Positions 39,419-51,400 of a stretch of 64,000 nucleotides of DNA are shown here, piece by piece (the first letter of the stretch is position 1; the number at the start of each line of letters is the position of its first letter). A model generated the notes under the pieces. It was not told the origin of the DNA, did no database searches, and saw only the letters and a list, made by a program, of their open reading frames with translations. This DNA is from Pelecanus crispus (taxonomy: Eukaryota > Chordata > Aves > Pelecaniformes > Pelecanidae). A program made the position numbers and the translations under genes. The stretch lies in the NCBI RefSeq assembly GCF_030463565.1, contig NC_134651.1, positions 12,970,734 to 13,034,733 of the forward strand, written 5' to 3'.

Positions 39419-42400
39419 TGTCTCATCGGCTCTTCTGAATTTTGCAATTTATTTCTCCTTCCTTCTCCCCCAAGAAAAACACTTTTCATCAGAAAACATG
39501 ATACATTTTTCTTCCGAGCCTCCCTGCAAATTGCCTCCGTTCTCTCCAGACAAGTTTCTAGGATCAACAAGTTAACCTTCAGAAAGATTACAAAGGTACA
39601 AGTGGGCTGCTTAAGAGGTGAATCATTAAACATAAGGTGAAGTGTACGACTGCAGAAGGTTTCAATTAAAGTGACAGTTCAGGCAGCCTTTGCCTGCCCG
39701 GGAAAGGTATGCTTTTATTGTCAGCGCCACGTTGGGAGCTGCATCCATCCCGGGCAGGGAGGGTTGGTTCCCTCCGGCTGCATTCTGCATTGCCAGGGCT
39801 GGTGCTGCTGCCATCCTCGCTCCTGCAAACAGCTCCACCGGTTTCAGCGTGATAAATTCAACTGTGACAGCATTAAATATGGGAAAGGGGCCAGATCTCC
39901 TTTCTGTCCCACCCAGGCTGGAATGAAGGAGCCCGCCTCCGACCTGTCTTCCCAGAGGCTTCACCCAGTGCTCCTCATTACACTGGCCTGAGGGAGAGCA
40001 GGATCAGGCCCACAACCTTCCCCATTACTTCCCCGAATCCTGCTCGCTTCTATTTATTTTTAAAGTAGTTTTGTTTTAATATGACAGCATATTTAATAAG
40101 CAGCCCTGGGGTGGAGGGAGGAATGCGAAATCCTTGCCGAGTCGTGGAAATCCTGCACTTGCGCTGCCTTGTCCCCACATCCCTGCAGCTGCTCGGAGTG
40201 GGGCCGGCACATCGGTGCTTCTGGCCCCCTTGCCAAATTTCCCGTGGGTGCCCCGGGACCATCTGCCCCGATGCAGACCCTGTGTCTATGCACAGAGGGC
40301 AATGCGTGGACGACTAGCCCACAGGTAGCTGCTGCTGCTCTGTCTGCCCTGCACAGAGGTCCCGCGTGCTTGGAAGGGGTACGTGCAAACTTGAGCTTGT
40401 TTTTCCTGGCTTCGGGGAGTACAGGCAGCATGGTGGTGAGGCAGCAGACAGAGGGGGGTCAGGTCAGCTGTCCCCCTGACCTGGAGCAATGTTCGGATAT
40501 TTTCTGGCACTTCCCCAATTTAAATTTTAAGTATTTCTGGGTTTTATGTTTCACTCCAGCACGTTCCCTTATGGCAGCCCCGAGTGTGGATGAGATCCTC
40601 TTCACAAGGATGCTCCAGTGATTGGGTTAATTCCCTCCTGCTAATTCCTTACATAATCATGTGGGCTCAGATCCTCAAAAGTATTTGTGTGCCTCCCTCC
40701 CTTGGAAATCAGGGAGTTTAATTGTCTGCTAAAATTATTGTGTTTTGTTTTGAAAGCAGAGCAGGAAATAACAAACTTGGGTTTTACGAGATTTTTTTGC
40801 CTCTCTGTGGTCACAGAGCATTTTGTCTACCTTTGCGAATAAATTCACGGTTAAACAGTGTAGCGCCCAGATTACGGATGGATTTTTAGACTGTGACCAG
40901 TGGGAACTGGGTGCCAACATAGGTTAGGGGAGCTGGGTCTTGGCCTGTTGGTGCTTCTGGCCCCAGTTGGTAAAATGCGTACAGGACAATGGCACGGTCT
41001 CGCGAAGATGCTGGAGGAAGGAATCCATTAAAGACTGCGAGATGCTGAGACAGGAGGATAATAGAGATCACGTCAGTGAGAGATGCCATCTATTACAGAT
41101 AACTATTGCACAGCTGACTGCATCTCCCTCTCTGGAAATGGCTCCTTTCTTAGTTTCATTTTTGGCTATACGACCCGAAAGAATTCTTCTCACTCCTTGG
41201 CATTTGTCCCCTTCAGATATTTCACGCAATACGGAAGAAAGAGGAATCAGGATACCATGACATTGAAGTTTATTGCCGATTCTGCTCACGTCGATTGAAA
41301 TCAGTCACTAAAACCTCAGGCTGCAGGACCCCGTGCTCTGTATTTTTCTTGTCTAGGTAATCGCAATGGCAGCAGGGGGAGGTAAGTAGAAGGGAAAAGG
41401 ACTGATTTTATTAGGTGTTAGAAGAGCTTATTAGAAAACAGGGGGGAAAAAGCAATAAAATTATAAAGACGTGAATTAAACCAAGTGATGAAATCCAGTC
41501 CCCGCTGACTGCAAGGGGACACTTCTCTCCGCATGCACCCTTTCTTGGTTTGGAAGATGCCCAGGCATTGATAAACATTTTACAAGAGCCTGACTCCACA
41601 GCAGCAAGCGGTGGCAAATACCAGGAGAAAAAAATACTCGGGTGCCAGGATCAGCCCGGCAGCTTCAGAGGCAGTGTTTAACCTGCTGCCTTGCAGCCTG
41701 TGGGCCCTGTTTGGGTTTGTTGTCAGCGAGCAATTTGGATCTGCAGTATACCTGGGTTATATTTAGGCCAATTAAATTAATTGCTGGAACAGACAACCCT
41801 TTTTAGACCTAAGGCACTTTTTGCCCCCCTTCTCGATACTGTAGGGCTGATGTAGTGATTCTGGGGCTTTGGTTTGGCAGTCAGAGCATGTGTGTATTTT
41901 ATGTAAGAAACAGCAGCAGGGATGAATGCTGCTAGACCAATATTTGGTTAATTTTTGTAATTATTAGTAATAACAATACTCTGCTCTCTTAAGCACCTTT
42001 CATCTCCGAGCGTTTTCGAAACGCGAGTAAAGCCAAGCCACGCAGCTCCGCTCTAGGGGCTGTGATTAGCTTTAGCTCCGCGTTGTAGATGTGGAAAGTG
42101 AGGCGGAGGGAGGCAGGAGGATTGGAGGAGCCGCAGAGCCAGGGAGCGGTGCCCCAAGCAGCAGCCAGCAAAGCTCCGGCCACCGCCAGGCTCTTTGTGG
42201 GCCTGTCCTGCGAGGCAAGCTCATCTCACCGTGCCGTGCTGATATTTGAGCCAGCTCCTGAGCCAGGAGCCTGAACTTTCCCTCCTGGGAAGTTCAAACA
42301 CACCCTGGCCAGGAGCGTATCCCTTGGCCACCAGCCCATGTCATCTCCCCTCAGTGTCAGAAGTGATGGGACAAGATGGTTTCATGTGGTTCCCCTTCCC

Positions 42401-43229
42401 AGCCCTCCTGGTGCCTGGGCTCCACATGCCAGAATCCCACGGGATGAGGACAGTCCCTCAGTGACCAAGAACAGGAGGGGCCTGGTGGGCTTTGGAGCCC
42501 TGTCCCCACAGCTCTGGGCCACCACATCCTCTTTGACAGCTACAGACTCACCAGGTCGGCTTTTTGCCTCTGGCTGCCTGTTGCAGGACTTCTTTCCCCA
42601 CACTGTTTGGGTGCTTCTTCCAATTTCCACCCTATGTTTGTTCACAGACCATTGGTCCCCCACCCTGCTTAGGCCAAATCTGTACCAGCTTTGCCCTCCT
42701 GCTCCTGTATGCTCTAGGTCTCTTGGACATTTGTGTCCAGGCTGTGTTTGTCTTGATTCAAAATGGTTAGAAAACTCAATAATTTGGGATTATGCCTTAG
42801 GTAATTCAGCATCTCATTCCAAAGTGATTTAATAGATCTCTGCCCATTTCTGACTGACTGATCCCTGCCCCTCTTTTTGGCCCTGGAGCACAACACACCA
42901 TGTGTCCTGCAACCTGGCCACCAACCTGGCAGCCTGCCCCATGTCCTTATCACAATCTCCTTCTGCAGTTACTACATGGGGCTTTGGTTCATGACCCTTG
43001 TTGGATACAGCTGTGGTGGCTGAAGAAGTTGCCATTCCATTCTGTGACTCATGGATGTATGCGGAGGACACAGATCTCTGAGGAGTGAACCCTCTGAGAT
43101 TTCAGGACATGGATAAAGTGATTCTCATGGGCTCTTCCAGTCTGCACCTTCCTTTAGCAGTGTCATGCCATGTTAGCCAGGATCTAGGCCTAAAACTAAG
43201 ATGGGTAAGTTCATTCTAGATCTAATTTT

Positions 43230-43334
43230 GAAAAAAAAAAAAGAAAAAGAAAAAAAAAGACTTAATAATCTATTAATTCTGTTCTGTTCTGTTCTGTTCT
43301 GTTCTATTCCATTCCATTCCATTCTATTCCATTT
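43230..43334 (+). repeat. A-rich tract followed by (GTTCT)n/(ATTCC)n pentanucleotide repeat
   Basis: An A-rich tract with G interruptions (43230-43260) precedes five or more GTTCT units (from 43277). These pass directly into ATTCC/ATTCT units ending at 43334. The switch between units within one array suggests point mutation followed by slippage. Confidence 0.95.
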
Positions 43335-45292
43335 GGTTCTGATGCATCACATATGTGTGTTCCCAGCAAGTTTCTCAGTTTAGGCCATAAGCTCCAGCAC
43401 AGAGATCCTGGCTGTAATGCCGAAATTAGTTGAGCCCAGCAGATTGTCAGACCTTCGACCTGACACAAGGATTGAATCACCTAAGTACATTTCAGATCCC
43501 AATTGACCTGGTACTTCTCTCTTTTATTATCTGTGTGCAATCTCTCCTGCTGTGCCAAGACTTCTGTGTTCTTCATTTCTCTTCCGTCTCTGATGCCACA
43601 AAGTCAAGTGAATGTCTTCAAGGAAATCTCAGTAATAAAACCTATTTCCTCCTCCCTGCTGCAAAGAGAAAGCAGAGTAATAGTTTCTTTATCCATCAGG
43701 GACAGGTTAATGCCTCGCTCCTCATCATCACCAAATGCAACGAATAAAGGAGTAAAGGAGATTTGGCAGTTTAATGCAGCAGCTAATTTTGTGCCTGCTG
43801 CTCTGCCAGAAAGTATTTTCACTTTTGGGTGGTGCCAGAATAGCAGAGCTGATTAATTAGCCTTCTTTTGAGCAGGAAGAGCTCAGCTAAGACGCCTGCG
43901 GCCCCCAGACATCCCAGGCATTGGCCAACCTTATTAGTAGCCAGCATTCCCAGTATCTCAAGGGTTCATCGGTCTGTCTGTCTGGGTAAGGCAAAAAGAT
44001 GATGGTGCAGAGCTTTCCCTCGGGAGGGAGCAGGTCTGTTATACAGATCAGGTCTAGCTCCGTCATTGAGAGAACTAGCTAGAGAAAGCTCCTAGCATGT
44101 AGGTACCGGCCAGGCACCACCGATGTGGCTCACGGTGGGTCACTACAGAGTTCAGCTCTGTGTCTGAGGGAGGCAGTGCACAGACTTTCAAGTCCCTCTG
44201 CAGATCCTGCTTTGGAGGGGTCAGCACTGCAGCTGTTGCACGCAGGCGTGGGGGTCTACAGAAGACGGCTCCCAGGGATAGTAAATGTTTGTGCAATGAG
44301 CAGAAATGCAAAACAAGGAAACTGCACCCTCGATGGGAGAGTGTCTCAGAAGAGACATTCAAACTCATTTGTGGACTGCATAGAGTCAAATACATGGGAG
44401 ACACCAGCCACACATGAGCACAGCCCCCAGAACAGCATGTGCCCACAGGACCATGACAAGCAGAGCCCCGGTGCCAGCTCAGTAGTGCTCTCTGGGTCAT
44501 TAACTCCTCCCAAGCTCTCCCTGCTCTGCCTTTGTCTTCTACAAGGTGTTTCAGAACAGCTTAAGCCCACGAACAGATTAATTAAACTCAGGGACAGGAA
44601 CAGACAGCTTCCGTAGGGCCTGGTCATCTTCCTTTCCATGTCATTTCTCAGAGGTTTTATGGTAATGCCTATAAGAATTTATGAGACCAGGAGCTTAGTG
44701 AGTATGTTCGTAGGCAGAGAAACTCCCTCCAAGCATGTGATGCGTGGGATCCAGCAAAACAAGTCCCTTGGTCTTGGCTGGGTCCCTCCAGATGCTGTGA
44801 CAATAACGATAATACTGAGAATTTTGGTCTGGAGACTTGAACAACTTCTGCTGTCTGAGAGCTGGTGGGAGAGGAGTGGCTGTGAAGACAGGAGCAGGCA
44901 GATGGTATGGTTCGGTTCTCCTCAACCTGCTGCTGGGCTGCAGCATGAACCTGAGCAGGTATCCCAGCATAAGCTTCTTCACTGGGGCTGCCTAGCTGTG
45001 CCTCTCTTATAACGGGTGCAGAAAACCAAAGAGACCCTTCATCTCATCCTGATGGAGCAGGCCATGGTAAGCTGGTTGTGCCCTACAAGTGCCTTTATGG
45101 ACTGTCCAGATGCATAGACTCAGATATAAGCACCAGCCTCGCAGATATTCAGACACAACCCCTGTTTGATGTTCCCTGCTTGTTCCCAGCGGCTGGTCCT
45201 GCTGGGCTGGCACTGAGCAGGTCAGAGCACTGTCTGTGCCCTGGCTCGGAGCCAGGCTGTGCCCGAGCAGGTCCTGTATGGCTGGGGTTAAA

Positions 45293-45439
45293 ACCCTGGA
45301 AACATTCAAGGTCAGGTTGGATGGGGCTCTGAGCAACCTGATCTAGTTAAAGCTGTCCCTGCTCACTGCAGGGGGGTTGGGCTAGATGACCTCTAAAGGT
45401 CCCTTCCAACCCAAAGCATTCTATGATTCTATGATTCTA
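45293..45439 (+). mobile_element. CR1 LINE 3' end, short fragment
   Basis: Starts inside CR1 at CCTGGAAACATTCAAGGTCA and ends with ATTCTATGATTCTATGATTC. It shares the CTGCTCACTGCAGGGGGGTT variant with the copies at 8.3 and 9.5 kb, so it is the same subfamily, severely 5'-truncated to about 147 bp. Confidence 0.93.
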
Positions 45440-48400
45440 AAATAGAGGGCTGAAAGTCAAGGGAGGCTTTGGGAAATATGGGTCTCCATCTCTTCTCTTT
45501 GCTGACCTTACAGCAGAAGGCGGGTAACTGTTTTTTATGATCTAGGGGAGGATGGACAGGTTAAATAATGTCTCAAAGCCCTCCAGATGGAGGTCACCAC
45601 AAGTGCACAGTGTTGTTGTTATAGTGAATGTTGCTTTACTGTCCTTACACAGTGTCATTACTCTGTTAGGTTGCTGTGGGGAGCAGCGCCTGCACTGTAC
45701 CATCTAGCAGCAAAGGGGAAGGCCCCTTTGATCCCAGCTCCCCAGATCAGCTTTCCCAGGAGCTGCGCTCAGGCACAGCTGTGCTTTGCTGGGCTCTCTC
45801 TGCCAGACCTGATTTACAGTTTGCTTGTGATTGCAGCACGCCCTGCTCACCCAGAGTGGGGTGCCAGGGCTTGCTGTCCATCCTGCTCTGCCTTCACCTC
45901 TCAGACACCTCTGTGTTGTTCAGGCTGGGGACCCAACCTCATCTGTGTGCCCTTCTGGTTCCAGAGCAAAGGGATTTCTGCCCCAAAAAGTGGAAATCAC
46001 CCAATTTTAATATGCCAGACTGCTAAACTGCGACACAGAGAAGGGAGACCTTGATCCAGCAAAGGAGATGTTTCAACTGGTGCAAAGTAGTCAGCACAAA
46101 ACTGGACTGAAAACAAGAAAAGGCTGCATCTCTGAGGTGGTGCAGCCTGGTGATGGGGCGGCAGCCTTCAGGCGCAGCGTGCCGCGATGTAATGCAGAGA
46201 TAAGGGAGAACAAGCACACAGCCAGAAAATGGAAGCAGGATGAGTTTTGCATTTTCCTGGAGTGAAACACTTTTCCATGTAAAACATATTGTGCAGGCGT
46301 TTCCATTGCACTGTATCCAACTTCACAGTGAGGGGAAAAAAGTTGCTTTTCTTCCACAATCCAGCTTTGATATGGCTACTCCAGTTGGTACAAGGCCCTC
46401 CGGATTGCTCAGGGAATGCAAAGGCAAAGCAGTTAGGAAGGGTGGCCTTGGCCTTTCCCATGCATGGTGGTGTGTTTGCATGATGAGAGCTAGATGAGGC
46501 TATAGCATCCCCCGACCTTGCAGAACAGCCTCCCTGTTCCCGGAGAGCAGCATGCCCAGGTCCGGGTGTGCAGGGGTGGGTGGGTGGCCCAGCGTGCTAC
46601 AAAGGTGCTGTTAGCACACGGTGCAGACGATACTGCAGGGGCAATGCACGGGCTGCGTGCTTTACAGTGTGTGGCAGAGATTGACAAATCAACTCACCTT
46701 GATTTATCTTGGTTTCCCAGATGATATCTTGAAATGTCTCAATCCCATTGCTCCATCCCGACCTGCCAGAAAAAAGACAGCTTGTGCATCGCCTGGACAG
46801 GGCTTAGGCAGCGAGCGAGTCCAGCTGGCAGGAAGCGCATTGCCTGGCTGCGAGGGGACAGATCTTTCTATTGTGGCAGTCACGAGATCAAGAAATGCTT
46901 TTTCTTCAGAAGAACTTGTTGATTTTAAAAATAAAGCAGCCATGGCCTATGCTGCCAGGAATGTCTGGGATGAGGAAAACGGAAAGACATTTTTCCATTC
47001 CTAGTGCAATTTGCACTGTAAAACCTAAACAGCGTTTGTCCTTCTGGACCTCCCCAGCTCCACACTTCTGTGGCATTTATCGACACAGTGTTTCGGTGAG
47101 TGACCTTCCTCTGGATCACTAGCATGGCTGAAGTGGGGCAGTGATAGTGCCAAATTCCTGGTACCCGACAGCTTCCCCCTTCCTACCCAGAGCAGCCAAG
47201 TGGATCTCACAGATCAAACAGCTTATTCTGAAGGCATCTTTGGATCAAACCAAGACCCAGACCTGTAAAAACTTGTGCACCTGCTCAGCTCTGAAAGCAT
47301 GAATGATCGCAGAGACTGAACATACTGTTTCTATCATTTATTCGTACACGCTATTTCTGTGGCTCTCTTCCCCTATTATCTTAGTGTCTTGTAAACATTA
47401 ATGAATGGTTCTCAGGTCCCAGCATACTGCTTCATTGTTTGGGTTGCAGGTCACAGGGAATGATTAAAGTGATGGGGAAAAAATAGGGGGTTGGATTAAA
47501 AAAATGTCTGATTTTATTAACGTTTCTTTGCCTAGCTTCTGGAGCATGGGAAATTCAGGCTACTCTAATGGTGCCTTTTTGAGCCATTTCAGAAAATACG
47601 AACCATTTCCAAAGCTGCCCTGTTTCATCCCGCTCTGAAAGAGTCATGAAAGCCATTAGAGGTGTCTCCAAACCTTGCTGCCGCTAAAGAGTTAATGCAC
47701 ATGGCTATAAAATGGACTTTCAGGTAATTTTGGATGAAAAGCTATTTCCTCTAACTTAACATATCTCTGAGAAAAATGTTACTCCTAACCTTGGCTGCCT
47801 GCTTTTATTAACTACTGTCATTTTCACTGGGACCTCAGAAAGCCAGGGCTGGCTGAGGTCCACCCGGGCTGGGCTGTGCGACCGCCTGCCCTTGTCCCCT
47901 GGGAGGGTGCTCATCCCCTCCAGCCCTGGGTGCTGGTGTAGGGAGAAGAATTTCATCAGGGAGCAAAGCCCTGAAGTGTCAGGTTTTCTGCAGCCATGCA
48001 GCCAAGGCAGGGAACTCTTGTTAGGTGCTTGGGAGTGATATTTTTGTCTCTGGATCCATGACCTGGTTGCTACAGGGTCAAGACAGAGGTTGTCTCAGCA
48101 TGGGACTGGGACTTGGGATGGGTTTCCTGGACTTCAGACTGGGGACTGACCTCGTGTCCTCTGCCATCATGGGAAGGAGGGTGACCCACACAAACACGGC
48201 CAGGAGCTGGAGGACCTCCATGTGCCACCTGAGAGCTCTCTGTGTGATACTACATCCCGGGGAAAACTTGCCAAAACATTAAAAAGGCAGAGCTGCCCAA
48301 ATACAATATGCAAAGCCTGGTTTGGAGATGTATCCTCAGCAGTGAGATGTTGGGTGCACACGTCCAGCTGAGTTAAGTCATGCAATGGCAAAGGGCTGGG

Positions 48401-51400
48401 AGCTGTCCTCAATTCCCAGGCTCTGAGCTGGGGATGGGTGAAATTCTTTCACCTGAAAGTTCCCTTGTGTGAAAAATGCAAATTTGGTGACAAATAGTTT
48501 TGAGCATTAGTGCTGGTTGTACTAAATTGTTTGTCCTGAGAAAAAAAATTCCAAGAAAGTACATTTGCAATGTTTATTTCAGTTTGAAATTCCCCTCCAT
48601 TTTACTTGTAAATTGTTCCAAATCAAAGTGCAGCATTTTCTCCTCACCTTTCACGTTTGCTGTAATTTAAATAAATAGTCCTAGTTGCAATCTGAATTCC
48701 CTCCTTCCTGACTTTTCAGAACTATTCATGAAACAAAACAGCTCCAAATTCCTTTTGTTCAGACAGCTCTCCTCAGAACCATTAGACGCATTAACATCCA
48801 CCACATAAATGAAACCACAGGCTATCAATGTTTTGAGACAGCTGTATTTCCCACCAGAAATTTGCATAGCGCCACCTTTGTAGCACTCTGAATTACTCTA
48901 CCAATATTTTTTGGGGGGGAGAATGCAAGTTACTGGTACCAGATCTAGAATTAGAAGACTAAAAGTCCCCAAGCAAAACCTCAGCCATACTCTTACCCTC
49001 CAGGCACAGGTTGCTCTTCCTGCCTATATGCTAGCATGAGGCAACCTTCATTCCTTACCCTATCTCTCCTTGCTACGTCTGTCCCCAAGAAGTGGCATCA
49101 TCCCATCTTCCTAACCCATTTCTTTCTTCTCTGGCAAAGCCACCCTGCTGAAAGATCTGGTCCAAAGAAAGGTTTAAAGCGCCTTTTCAGCAACAAAGCA
49201 TGACCTTTCTGAGGGTTCCAGCAGCTATCTCTGCAAAATTTCCATTTTTGCCACCACTTAAGGTTTTCATCAAACTCCCATCTAACAAAGTGTAGTTCTC
49301 AGCAACTGCAAGCAGAAGCAATTCAGCCCTCTGGGCAGTGATATTTGTCTGCATCAAGAAAATTCTCCGCATTAGACAGAAAAATGGGTCTTTTTTCACC
49401 TGTAATATATACTTTCAGTGAAATCCCCCAGCTCAATTCCCCTCCCCCCTCCAAAAAATAAGAGCAGAAAGAGAAAATAATGAAACAAAAAAATGCTTTT
49501 CCTGCAGAAAGCACCGTTTCCTGGTGAGCTCTGTCACCAGTGTGCTCCCACTCTGTCTCTTGGGAGGCACAAGTTGAGAAGGTGCAGGAAGGCAGCAGCT
49601 TGCCTCGGTAGCTGTGTGTGGTTCCTGCCCGCTTTCTGCTTCACCCATGCCCAGGTCACCAGCCCTGTGGAAACACAAGGTTTTCCTTTTCCCGTAGTGG
49701 GGAACATGAGAAGATGAGCCTTTTTGGTAGGGGTTGGTTTTGCACAGTTGAGTGGAGATGAGGACCGTGGTGGGGCTGACCCTTTTCTTTGCTCTCCAGT
49801 GAGCCATGTCTTCTCATCAGGGATGCTGATGGAAGTGGCCCAGCTCCCTCCATCCAATGTCATGATGGGATGTGCAGCAGGGCCAGCAGCTGAGGATTGT
49901 CTTCGTGGGTGAAGGTGCTCGATGTGGCCCCTGCAGCCCCCATGTCTCCAGTGGGATGGAGGGGGCTGGCTCTGCATGGCCCCTGGGCTGGTACGCAGCA
50001 CTCGGCACAGTGAGCTCACCGCACCGCCTGCACCCGTGTGGAAATTAGGCAATATTTAAGGAAAAGAGATGGGGGTGGAAAAAGGGAAACGAGAAAGAAA
50101 AAGAAACATGAAGGAGATGATGATGAAATGTTTGCCCTGCCTGGAAAACTGCCCTAGCAGGGCAGGGGCCACATGAGCAGCACTAAAAAAACATGCTGCT
50201 GCTGCCCAGAGACAGCTTGCGGACAGATGTGGGTCAGGTAAGATGGGTGTACTCAGGAGGCCTGTGCCCAGAAATGCCAGTTGTAGAAGCCCTGCTAGGC
50301 AAATGCCAGGGCACTGTTGTTATGTGTCCATTGCAGAGAGGTGCTGCCAGGGCTGGAGAGGAGGAGGAGGAGGAGGAGGAAGAGGGAAGTTTGGGGAGTT
50401 TCTCTCATTTCAGTGCCATGGGTCCTGGCAGCCCACCTCGACTCCTCTTGCCCTGGGAAGTTTGAGTCTTATCTTGCCAGGTTGTGCTGGAGCAACTTGA
50501 CTGAGTGAGGAAGGTCCTCAGCAAGAGAGCCCAGTCTGGGCATCCTCCTCTGCTCCATCCCTTCCTCTTGAGTGTGAATTTCGGGGCTAGAGATGCTCAG
50601 CAGTTCAACTGTTAACCTCTGACCTGTCTCCCTGGGCTTCCGTGCAGGGAGTTTGGGCCTTTTGCAGCCAGTGCCCTCTGAAGTGTTGCCCAGGAGAGCT
50701 TGGCCCTTGCAGAGCTTGTTTACAAACCCTCATGACAGGTTGCTTTGCAGAGTAATCCTCTGCAGAGCTCTTTCTTCTGGGAACAAAACTCTTCCTGAGG
50801 ACACGTCTCTGGAGAAGGAACTTGAGCTGGTACTGGATTGTCATACTGAAGCAGGGACATTTTGCATGGAAAAACTTCCTCTAAGAGGACTCAGACTTTC
50901 TCTGTGTCCAGCAGCATCTCCCAAAGGTGTGCAGGCTCTGGTTTACCACATCTTCTGTGTCAGAGGCTTCCAGGGTAGGAGCCTCCATCCAGTCCCATGT
51001 GTAGCATTGTAGCAAATCCAGCACGAGTAGCTAGAGAGGGTGTTTGGAAATGTGACTGTCCCTCTTACAGCAGCAGAGCAGGGAGCTGGCAATGGCTGGA
51101 CTGGCCCTGCCAGGCACCGCGCGCTCCCTTCACAGCTGGCAAATGTGTTGGCACTTGCAGCTGCTCCCCGAGAGACGTCTAGGAAAGAAGGAGCCGTCAC
51201 CTGCTTGCAAAGCCTGGCATGGCAGATTCGTGGAAGAAATCAGGATGAAGGTGCTGCATATGAGTAACTGAGTTTTAGTGATGTGGCTGAAGAAACCATG
51301 CACCCACCCGCTGGGTGCTACCTGTTATTGCTTTCCCCAGGATGTTTGTTTGGGCTCCACAGAGATGTGCTGGATACTTAGAAACTCTCAAGTTCTGAAA

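Larger units (their letters stand above)
35576..45292. other. BCL6 upstream gene desert, part 1
   Basis: No coding exon supported. An AT-rich stretch at about 38.05-39.35 kb looks unlike its surroundings and may include conserved non-coding elements. Poly(T) runs lie at 36012-36036 and 36850-36874. Isolated transcription-factor-like sites are discussed among the findings. Confidence 0.5.
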
